Source: an uncultured Porphyromonadaceae bacterium
GTDB lineage: Bacteria > Bacteroidota > Bacteroidia > Bacteroidales > Barnesiellaceae_A
DNA length: 8,878 bases
Direction of reading: 5' to 3'
NCBI GenBank assembly: GCA_900542255.1
Contig: UQMR01000083.1
Span: 1-8,878 of the forward strand
Positions 1 to 5,609 of this stretch are shown here, piece after piece. The notes beneath the pieces are model-generated. The model made no database searches and was not told where the DNA came from. It saw nothing but the letters and a program-made list of their open reading frames with translations. Position 1 is the first letter of the stretch, and each line of letters opens with the position of its first letter. The position numbers were made by a program, and so were the translations under genes.

Positions 1-668
1 CCTACGGCGACAAGCTCTTGTTTGACCATCTCAACTTCACCCTACCCCCCAACGGTATCGTAGGCGTGATAGGGCCCAACGGCGCAGGTAAAACCACGCT
101 CTTCCGCCTCATCATGCAGCAGGAGAAAGCCGACAACGGCACTTTCGAGATAGGCGAGACGGTAAAGATTGCATACGTCGACCAGACGCACAAAGACATA
201 GACCCGCAAAAAACAGTATATCAGGTAATATCGGGCGGACAAGAGACCTTCCGCATGGGAGGGCGCGACATCAATGCCCGGGCTTATCTCTCCCGCTTCA
301 ACTTCACCGGAGCCGACCAGGAGAAGCTCATCGGCGTACTCTCGGGCGGCGAACGCAACCGCCTGCACCTCGCCATGGCGCTCAAAGAGGAGGGCAACGT
401 ACTGCTGCTCGACGAACCTACCAATGACATCGACGTAAATACGCTGCGGGCTCTCGAAGAGGGTCTCGAAAACTTTGCCGGATGTGCCGTAGTCATCTCG
501 CACGACCGTTGGTTCCTTGACCGTATATGCACTCACATACTTGCCTTTGAGGGCGACTCGGAGGTATTCTTCTTCCAAGGCTCTTACAGTGAATACGAAG
601 AGAACAAGCGCAAGCGCATGGGCGATGTAGAACCGCACCGCGTGCGCTATCGCAAATTCAACGAGTAA
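1..668 (+). CDS. ettA: ABC-F ATPase, EttA type, C-terminal part (5' end outside window)
   Basis: This is the C-terminal 221 residues of an energy-dependent translational throttle protein, read in frame from base 3; bases 1-2 finish a split codon. ABC-F proteins of this type bind the ribosomal E site and gate the first rounds of elongation according to ATP level; they work in the cytoplasm and have no membrane domain. Visible here is the whole second nucleotide-binding domain: Walker A GPNGAGKT (72-95), signature LSGGERNR (339-362), Walker B with catalytic glutamate LLLDEPTN (402-425), and the H-switch SHDRWFLD (498-521). The segment [17 protein letters not shown] is characteristic of EttA rather than Uup or other ABC-F members. 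The family is about 555 residues long, so roughly 60 percent, including the first ATPase domain and the interdomain linker, lies upstream. The stop is TAA at 666-668. It appears intact, and a terminator follows. Confidence 0.93.
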   Translation, partial: YGDKLLFDHLNFTLPPNGIVGVIGPNGAGKTTLFRLIMQQEKADNGTFEIGETVKIAYVDQTHKDIDPQKTVYQVISGGQETFRMGGRDINARAYLSRFNFTGADQEKLIGVLSGGERNRLHLAMALKEEGNVLLLDEPTNDIDVNTLRALEEGLENFAGCAVVISHDRWFLDRICTHILAFEGDSEVFFFQGSYSEYEENKRKRMGDVEPHRVRYRKFNE

Positions 669-750
669 CAACAATACAGGGATGGTGTACTGAAAGGGGG
701 TAAAGTGTTCTCCCTTACATCCCTCCCTGACAAAGAAAACCCCATCGACA

Positions 751-796
751 AACATTCCCCCGAAAGTCAGGCAAAAACTTTCGGGGGGATGTTTTT
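751..796 (+). terminator. Rho-independent terminator after the EttA-type gene
   Basis: A near-perfect inverted repeat pairs 751-767 with 777-793 (17 pairs, one of them G-U) around a 9-base loop. Its core is a C5-GAAAGT arm facing ACTTTC-G5. A T run (792-796) closes and follows the stem. It lies about 85 bases after the stop codon of the EttA-type gene and reads in the same direction. Confidence 0.85.
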
Positions 797-857
797 AATC
801 CCTTTTTGAGGGCGGCATTCCTTATTCCTCTCCGCTCGGGCTGCTCGGGGCGATGAC

Positions 858-900
858 AAAAAGGGCGACCCTTTATGCCGTTGGGGTCGCCCTTTCTTTT
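858..900. terminator. Bidirectional terminator between convergent transcripts
   Basis: A 12-base-pair stem, 860-871 with 884-895 (AAAGGGCGACCC against GGGTCGCCCTTT), surrounds a 12-base loop. The right side continues as CTTTT, giving a T tract on the plus strand. The left side is preceded by more A residues (858-859), giving a T tract on the minus strand. It sits between the EttA-type gene (plus) and the end of the sigma operon (minus, ending at 967). It most probably ends the minus-strand operon and backs up the 751-796 terminator. Confidence 0.75.
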
Positions 901-966
901 CTCATGGTCTTCAACTCGCTATGAGAGACGAGGCTATACTGTCGCTATTTCTCAGCACGACGGCTC

Positions 967-1443
967 TCATTTTTTCTCTTTCGGGCGAGTCTTCTTCTTT
1001 ATCAAACTTTTCTGAAAATCTATTTCACAGCGATGGTATAGGTATTGCTGACGCGGGGAGAGTATCTCGCAAAACTTGGCATAATACTCTTTCTCTATGG
1101 CAGCCTCCTTCTCGGGAAGTGCGGCTGCTTTATCGGCCACGGCCTTATACTCGGCATCTGTAACGGCTTCGCCCTTTTTAGACAGAGAGCGCATCTCTTG
1201 CCGCATTTCGCGGCTCAACTCAAATTTACGTTGCTCCATCTCATCATAGAGCTTGAAGAAGGCTTCTGCCTGCTCGGCCGTAAGTTCGAGTTTCTCGGTA
1301 TAGAAGGCATGCTTGGCCTGGCGAAACTCTTCCCAACGGGCCTGGCGACGTTCGTCTTTTTTAGCGCCGTGGTGCTGCGCTGCTGCCGTAGAAGCAAAGA
1401 GTGCAGCAAACGATAGTATAAGTAGTGTAGCGGTTTGTTTCAT
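967..1443 (-). CDS. Spy/CpxP-like periplasmic protein (LTxxQ family)
   Basis: A 158-residue exported protein. Residues 1-22 form a signal peptide with a likely cut after the alanine run (A20-A22), and there is no lipobox cysteine. The mature part is highly charged and predicted helical. It carries two motifs of the LTxxQ type, LTAEQ at residues 54-58 and LSPRQ at 128-132, placed as in Spy, CpxP and CnrX-like proteins. Those relatives either hold unfolding proteins in the periplasm or sense envelope stress or metals, so a chaperone or sensor role is inferred. The tail is strongly basic (KK, RPKEKK). Two cysteines (C125, C139) lie in the last helix. It is the last gene of the sigma operon, 18 bases after the membrane protein gene, and stops with TGA at 967-969. 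The start ATG at 1443 gives a complete signal peptide. The family call is good; the exact function is unknown. Confidence 0.8.
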   Translation of the reverse strand: MKQTATLLILSFAALFASTAAAQHHGAKKDERRQARWEEFRQAKHAFYTEKLELTAEQAEAFFKLYDEMEQRKFELSREMRQEMRSLSKKGEAVTDAEYKAVADKAAALPEKEAAIEKEYYAKFCEILSPRQQYLYHRCEIDFQKSLIKKKTRPKEKK

Positions 1444-1461
1444 TTTGGTAAGTTTTATGCT

Positions 1462-1821
1462 TTATTGACTGTCGGCAAAAAGAGTCTCGAATATGGTATA
1501 TTCATCGATAGATGCCATCATGTAATCATCGATAGCATCATCTTCTACCTCTTCGAGAGTGGTGTTTTCTGCCATAACTGTGGCTTTCTCGGCTTGTGGC
1601 GCGACAAATACCTTTACCATCAGCCAAATACCGGCAAACATGGCTGCCATATAGACGTATGGTTTCAGTCGCTGCCAAAGCGACGGATGCACAGGCTCGG
1701 GCAGCTCCCGCTCGGGCAGCTCGGCATTCATACGCGATACGAATTGCTCAAAGTATCCATCGGGAACTTTATATCCGCTTTCCCTGCCAATTTTTTTCAA
1801 TATGTCGTCTTCTCGTTTCAT
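1462..1821 (-). CDS. Small one-helix membrane protein, probable anti-sigma factor
   Basis: A 119-residue protein with an N-terminal cytoplasmic part (about 1-54), one membrane helix (about 55-73, VYMAAMFAGIWLMVKVFV), and a short periplasmic tail (74-119). The N-terminal segment KVPDGYFEQF...LPE is, from memory, a recurring pattern in small proteins encoded beside ECF sigma genes in Bacteroidota. The gene lies 32 bases after the sigma stop codon and 18 bases before the Spy-like gene, so co-transcription is very likely. From this position and topology I infer that it tethers and inhibits the sigma factor. It has no cysteine at all, so it cannot be a classical zinc-binding anti-sigma (HxxxCxxC) protein, and I see no FecR-type domain. 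The tail is very acidic, with 13 Asp or Glu and one Lys. The coding call is firm; the function is inferred from context. Confidence 0.78.
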   Translation of the reverse strand: MKREDDILKKIGRESGYKVPDGYFEQFVSRMNAELPERELPEPVHPSLWQRLKPYVYMAAMFAGIWLMVKVFVAPQAEKATVMAENTTLEEVEDDAIDDYMMASIDEYTIFETLFADSQ

Positions 1822-1853
1822 CTATCACTTTGACTATCGACAAGCAGAAAGGT

Positions 1854-2408
1854 TTAATCGCGTTGCAACAAATATTCCTCTATTTTTTTTGCCGCATGAT
1901 GGTATGAGGCTTTCAACGCCCCCACCGAAGTACCGAGGATTTCAGACATATCCTCATACTTCATCTCATCGAAATAGCGCATGTTGAATACCAGACGTTG
2001 TTTCTCGGGCAGACGGGCTATGGCCTTCTGCAACCGCAGTTGCAGCTCGTTGCCGTCGAACCATGGGTCGGTCTCCAAGTCGTTTATCAAAAAACTGTCT
2101 TCGTCGTCTATCGATACGCTGTTGCGCTGGCGTTCCTTATTGAGGAAAGAGAGACTCTCATTGATGGCAATGCGATAGAGCCACGTAGAGAGCTTGGCAT
2201 CGCCTCTGAAATGCTCTATGTTGTTCCATGCTTTCAAAAAGGTATTTTGCAGCAAATCGTCGGTATCGTCATGCGATACGACCATTTTCCTTATTTGCCA
2301 ATAGAGCGGCTCGCTGTAATGTGCCACCACTTGTGCAAAAGCACTCCGCGCCGTAGCCGGATTCTGCAATTCTTCTATGATTATCTCTTCATTATATGGA
2401 GGTGTCAT
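1854..2408 (-). CDS. ECF-type RNA polymerase sigma factor
   Basis: A 184-residue sigma-70 family protein of the extracytoplasmic-function group, with only regions 2 and 4. Region 2 covers about residues 22-92 and includes the core-binding and -10-recognising stretch DDTDDLLQNTFLKAWNNI followed by STWLYRIAINESLSFL. Region 4 covers about 122-178, with the LPEKQRLVFNMRYFDEMKY segment and a helix-turn-helix ending in SVGALKASYHHAAKKI. The acidic linker around residues 100-118 is normal for the group. It would direct RNA polymerase to a small regulon, often including its own promoter. ATG at 2408 is preceded by a purine-rich AAAGGAAAG, a credible ribosome site. It heads an operon with a probable anti-sigma factor and a Spy-like protein, which points to envelope stress as the signal; that part is inferred. 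Confidence 0.93.
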   Translation of the reverse strand: MTPPYNEEIIIEELQNPATARSAFAQVVAHYSEPLYWQIRKMVVSHDDTDDLLQNTFLKAWNNIEHFRGDAKLSTWLYRIAINESLSFLNKERQRNSVSIDDEDSFLINDLETDPWFDGNELQLRLQKAIARLPEKQRLVFNMRYFDEMKYEDMSEILGTSVGALKASYHHAAKKIEEYLLQRD

Positions 2409-2410
2409 AT

Positions 2411-2419
2411 CTTTCCTTT
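2411..2419 (-). promoter_or_regulatory. Ribosome binding site of the sigma gene
   Basis: On the minus strand the nine bases AAAGGAAAG lie two bases before the ATG at 2408. The GGA core is five bases from the start. This supports the chosen start of the sigma factor; such clear purine-rich sites are less common in this phylum. Confidence 0.5.
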
Positions 2420-2445
2420 GTAACGGCTCTCACAAAAAGCGGCTA

Positions 2446-2477
2446 TAAAGGTAAGCATTCTTTTCGACTTGCTCCAC
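2446..2477 (-). promoter_or_regulatory. Possible promoter of the sigma operon
   Basis: On the minus strand TACCTTTA (2446-2453) matches the Bacteroidales -7 element TAnnTTTG at all but the last base and would give a leader of about 30 bases. The expected -33 position, 20 bases upstream, reads GTGG (2474-2477), which is a poor match to TTTG. Either this is a weak housekeeping promoter or the operon is read from an autoregulated ECF promoter that I cannot identify. Confidence 0.3.
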
Positions 2478-2576
2478 TGCATTATGCAAATTCAAGAAAA
2501 TTAGGTTGTCTTTGCATCCCTTTACAGCCTACTCCTCGCCTGCCTCCATAACCGGCCAATATCACTATTTTTTGTG

Positions 2577-2608
2577 ATTGCGCAGCCGCGGCTTTTGGCC
2601 TTACTTTG
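2577..2608 (+). promoter_or_regulatory. Promoter of the TonB-dependent receptor gene
   Basis: ATTG (2577-2580) as the -33 element, a spacer of exactly 20 bases, and TTACTTTG (2601-2608) as the -7 element fit the Bacteroidales vegetative promoter with one mismatch in each element. Transcription would start around 2614-2617, at or just before the ATG at 2617. The upstream TTG at 2578 therefore lies inside the promoter and is not the real start. Confidence 0.5.
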
Positions 2609-2616
2609 CAGCCGCA

Positions 2617-5046
2617 ATGAAACACCACTTATTATATAATACAAGGATGGTTGCCATATGCCTGCTGGGCCTGGTGCAACCTGTCGCTCTCGTGGCAGCC
2701 GAGATATCTGCCGATTCGAGCCGTATAGCCATGCGTCACTTGGAGGAGGTGACCATCGTATGTAACCCCAAGGTAGAGAGCGACCTTTTCTACATGCCCT
2801 CATCGGTCACCCTCATAGGGAGCGAGTCTCTGCAAGAGATGCACACGTCTTCTATCAAAGACCTCTCTACGATTGCTTCCAACCTCTTTATCCCCGATTA
2901 CGGCTCACGCCTCATCACATCGGCATACATCAGAGGCATAGGCTCGCGCATCAATTCGCCGGCCGTAGGAATGAGCGTCGATAACGTACCGTTCTTAGAT
3001 AAAAGCGCCTATGATTGCAGCCTGCTCGATGTGGCTCGCATCGAGATATTGCGAGGGCCGCAAGGCGTGTTGTATGGCCGCAACACGATGGCCGGACTCA
3101 TCAACATCTATACCTACTCGCCCCTTGACCGACAAGGCACCACCGTGCGTCTGGGCGGGGGAAACTATGCGTCGTATGACATATCGGCGCTCACGGCCCA
3201 CAAAATCACCGACGACCTTGCCTTCTCGGCCGGCGCCCGCTACGAAAGTCGCGACGGATATTTTGTCAACACCTGCACCGGACGGTCGAGCGGCAAAACG
3301 TATGCCGCCTCGGGACGGTTTCGCTTAGACTGGCGCGCCTCGCAGCGTGTCCGTTGGAGCCTCAATGCACACTTCGAGCACAGCTATCAAGACGGCTATC
3401 CTTACGCTGCCTACGACCCTGCGACTCAGACAACAGGCGACATCGCCTATAACTCGCCATCGAGCTACCTGCGCAATCTGCTTGCTACGGGGCTGACTAT
3501 GGAGTATCGTCACGACCTCTTCTTGCTTACCTCCACGACGGGCTACCAATATCTTGACGATGACTTACGCCTCGACCAAGACTTCACGCCGCTCAGCGTA
3601 TTCACCCTTGGCCAACAGCAGCGACTCCATGCCGTCACCCAAGAGGTAGCGCTCCGTTCTACCGGCGACGGCACATGGCAATGGGTAGCCGGAGCATTCG
3701 GCTCGTACCAGAATCTGCATACCGACGCCCCGGTAGATTTCTTGTCAGACGGCATGCGCCTGCTCGTAGAGGGACAGAGCAATGCCGCTCTCGCGGCTCT
3801 CAAAGCCGAGCATCCTGCCATGCCTGCCATCACACTCGACATCGACAACGAACGCCTGCTCATCAACGGCCTCTACGATACCCCCTCCTATTCGTTGGCC
3901 CTATTCGGACAAATAGAGGCACGCCGCATTTTGGGGTCGCACCTCTCGGCCTCGTTTGGGGCCCGATTGGAGTATGAAAGCATGTCTATCGCCCACCAAA
4001 CCTTGGCCGATAATCTTAATGGAACAGCGCATATAGAGATGGGCAGTATGTCGCTGCCTGTCTCATTCTCGGCCCCGCTCGGCATCGAGGGCGACGCCCG
4101 CCAGTCGACCACACAGTTTCTCCCCAAATTTGAGCTGAAATATATCCCCAACAACAAATTCATGACCTACCTCTCCATCGCGCGAGGCTACCGCTCGGGC
4201 GGCTACAACTACCAGATGTTCTCGAACCTGATACAAGCCCAAATGCGCTCGCGCACAATGACGGCTGTGGCCGATGGCGCCGTGGCCGAGGTACTGAATA
4301 TCATGGGCGACACTCCTATTGCACATCGTGTGGCCGAGACCATACAAAGCATGCTTGCCGGAGCGATGACCTCGGACGACGCTGCCACCATAGAGGAGGC
4401 AATCGCCTACAAACCCGAACAGAGCTGGAACTACGAGATAGGTTTCCGCACCAACTTGTGGCAGCACCGCATCACTGCCGACCTGGCCCTCTTCTACATC
4501 GACTGCCGCGACCAGCAAGTATCGTGTGTCAGCGGCTACGGTCGCATCACCCGCAACTCGGGACGTACGCGCAGCTTCGGCTTGGAGGCCTCGGTGCAGG
4601 CTATGCCTGTCGACGACTTGCGCCTCTCGGCAAGCTATGGCTTCACACATGCCACATTCTTGCAATACAATGACGGAGAGAACGACTACGCCGGGAACTT
4701 CGTACCCTTTGCACCCATGCACTCGCTGGCTGTAACGGCCGCCTACACATGGTATCCGGCACAAGGGCACTCTCTCACGTTGGCAACTCAGTTTATGGGA
4801 CGCGGACGCATCTACTGGACGGAGGCAAACAACGTGTCACAACCTTTCTACGGATTGCTCGATGCCACACTCTCCTACCGCTGGAAATGGATTGAGGCCG
4901 GATTGTGGGGCAAGAACCTCACGGCGACACGCTATCAGGCTTTTTACTTCGAGACCCTGAATGCCCTCGACCTCTCTACCCCGGCAGGATTCGTACAAGA
5001 GGGCACACCGCTCACCTTCGGCGCAACGCTGGCCTTCCATTTCTAA
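2617..5046 (+). CDS. TonB-dependent outer-membrane receptor
   Basis: An 809-residue receptor that would import an unidentified ligand (siderophore, cobalamin, haem or another scarce nutrient) across the outer membrane using TonB energy. Residues 1-28 are a signal peptide ending VAA; EEVTIVC (43-49) is a likely TonB box; the plug covers about 55-165, with IRGIGSR (105-111) and the conserved RGPQGVLYGRNTMAG (146-160). The rest is a 22-strand-type barrel ending in phenylalanine. It resembles the siderophore-receptor branch, not SusC: the N-terminal carboxypeptidase-like domain is absent and no susD follows. The barrel has two unusually long inserts, about 374-420 and 535-597, the second rich in alanine and probably helical. 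ATG 2617 gives a basic n-region (K2, R10). ATG 2647 is a possible alternative and would give a longer mRNA leader but a signal peptide without basic residues. The ligand cannot be told from sequence. Confidence 0.9.
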   Translation: MKHHLLYNTRMVAICLLGLVQPVALVAAEISADSSRIAMRHLEEVTIVCNPKVESDLFYMPSSVTLIGSESLQEMHTSSIKDLSTIASNLFIPDYGSRLITSAYIRGIGSRINSPAVGMSVDNVPFLDKSAYDCSLLDVARIEILRGPQGVLYGRNTMAGLINIYTYSPLDRQGTTVRLGGGNYASYDISALTAHKITDDLAFSAGARYESRDGYFVNTCTGRSSGKTYAASGRFRLDWRASQRVRWSLNAHFEHSYQDGYPYAAYDPATQTTGDIAYNSPSSYLRNLLATGLTMEYRHDLFLLTSTTGYQYLDDDLRLDQDFTPLSVFTLGQQQRLHAVTQEVALRSTGDGTWQWVAGAFGSYQNLHTDAPVDFLSDGMRLLVEGQSNAALAALKAEHPAMPAITLDIDNERLLINGLYDTPSYSLALFGQIEARRILGSHLSASFGARLEYESMSIAHQTLADNLNGTAHIEMGSMSLPVSFSAPLGIEGDARQSTTQFLPKFELKYIPNNKFMTYLSIARGYRSGGYNYQMFSNLIQAQMRSRTMTAVADGAVAEVLNIMGDTPIAHRVAETIQSMLAGAMTSDDAATIEEAIAYKPEQSWNYEIGFRTNLWQHRITADLALFYIDCRDQQVSCVSGYGRITRNSGRTRSFGLEASVQAMPVDDLRLSASYGFTHATFLQYNDGENDYAGNFVPFAPMHSLAVTAAYTWYPAQGHSLTLATQFMGRGRIYWTEANNVSQPFYGLLDATLSYRWKWIEAGLWGKNLTATRYQAFYFETLNALDLSTPAGFVQEGTPLTFGATLAFHF

Positions 5047-5069
5047 CCGCCACCGCCGACAAGCACAAG

Positions 5070-5124
5070 AAAAGGGCACCCCCCCAGGTCGATAACGACA
5101 CCGAGGAATTGTCCTTTTTATTAT
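5070..5124 (+). terminator. Possible terminator of the receptor gene
   Basis: A weak composite hairpin: AAAAGG (5070-5075) can pair with CCTTTT (5113-5118), with an inner GTCG-ATAA-CGAC hairpin, and a T-rich run (5115-5124) follows. It starts 24 bases after the receptor stop codon. The stem is broken, so it is much less convincing than the hairpin at 5334-5369. Confidence 0.35.
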
Positions 5125-5333
5125 TATCTCCCGGAAGGGCACAGTATGAAGCGAGCCTATTTCAAGAACTTTTCGGGCCGGCCTCTCTGCTGCTTTCCAC
5201 GACACGAGGCACGAGGCAGAGACGCCTTATATGCTACACTATCCCCATATCCCCACAGGTTGCGCCTGCACCGAAACCACCAGCACAACCCTCCCCGGGG
5301 AATCTCCATCATACGAAGAGCTCCTACACAAGA

Positions 5334-5369
5334 GAGGCTGCCCCCGGAAAGATTATCGGGGGCAGCCTC
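5334..5369. terminator. Strong hairpin terminator between convergent genes
   Basis: A perfect 13-base-pair GC-rich stem pairs 5334-5346 with 5357-5369 (GAGGCTGCCCCCG against CGGGGGCAGCCTC) around a 10-base loop. It begins 28 bases past the lyase stop codon on the minus strand and would also stop read-through from the receptor on the plus strand. T tracts are short on both sides (TTCTTT on plus, TCTCTT on minus), so termination may rely mainly on the strength of the stem. Confidence 0.65.
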
Positions 5370-5396
5370 ACGTTCTTTATCTATACAAATCTATGT

Positions 5397-5609
5397 TTAT
5401 CTCACCACTTTGACAGCCTGCACCGTACCGTCGGGTAAAACGGCACGTACTACATAGATACCGCGAGCCAACGACGAAACATCGAGGCTATTGGCATTCC
5501 CGTGCAGTATCAATGCCCCCGTAAGGTCATAAACCGAAAGCATTGCAGCTTCGGGAGCATATAACATACCGTTGCTCAACCATATACGAGTAGTTTGCTC
5601 TTGCCATAC
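5397..5609 (-). other. T9SS type A-like C-terminal domain of the pectate lyase
   Basis: The last ~70 residues (778-847) have the layout of a type IX secretion type-A sorting domain: a strand with LSVYDLTGALIL, then LDVSSLARGIYVV, then a turn D-G-T and the ending KVVR. If the host has a type IX system, the domain would be removed at the cell surface while directing secretion. Domains of this shape also occur in relatives without that system, where their role is unclear. Confidence 0.6.

Larger units (their letters stand above)
5047..5396. other. Gene-free convergent spacer
   Basis: This is a 350-base stretch between the stop codons of the receptor (plus) and the lyase (minus). It holds two hairpins, listed separately, and a 7-base tandem repeat (ACGAGGC twice, near 5211-5225). 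The short open frames crossing it lack domain character or run into the strong hairpin or the lyase gene on the other strand. I see no RNA gene. Confidence 0.6.

Noticed and set aside
678..724. Inverted repeat AGGGATG / CATCCCT after the EttA-type gene
   Set aside because: The stem is short and interrupted and no T tract follows; the next hairpin (751-796) is a far better terminator.
42..755. A 237-codon open frame on the minus strand opposite the EttA-type gene
   Set aside because: The plus-strand frame carries all ABC ATPase motifs; the minus-strand product has no recognisable feature and runs through the terminator.
911..970. A 19-codon minus-strand micro-ORF whose ATG overlaps the Spy-like gene stop (ATGA at 967-970)
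   Set aside because: Overlaps of this kind can mean translational coupling, but 19 codons with no recognisable character is too little to call a gene.
921..975. Inverted repeat ATGAGAG / CTCTCAT followed by six T
   Set aside because: The stem is only seven pairs with a 36-base loop, and it overlaps the end of a gene on the other strand, so it is unlikely to be a working terminator.
2578..2616. TTG start of the receptor at 2578
   Set aside because: The codon overlaps the -33 element, and the 13 extra residues would place a non-signal sequence before the signal peptide.
4063..4770. A 235-codon open frame on the minus strand inside the receptor gene
   Set aside because: The receptor frame is continuous and family-like through this region; the antisense product shows no domain or signal peptide.
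2409..5046. The sigma operon and receptor as a FecI/FecR/FecA-type transport regulation set
   Set aside because: The small membrane protein lacks a FecR domain, the receptor lacks the N-terminal signalling domain, and the genes are divergent.
5146..5457. Small plus-strand open frame in the convergent spacer
   Set aside because: It runs through the strong hairpin at 5334-5369 and into the lyase gene, with an arginine- and proline-rich product typical of non-coding frames.
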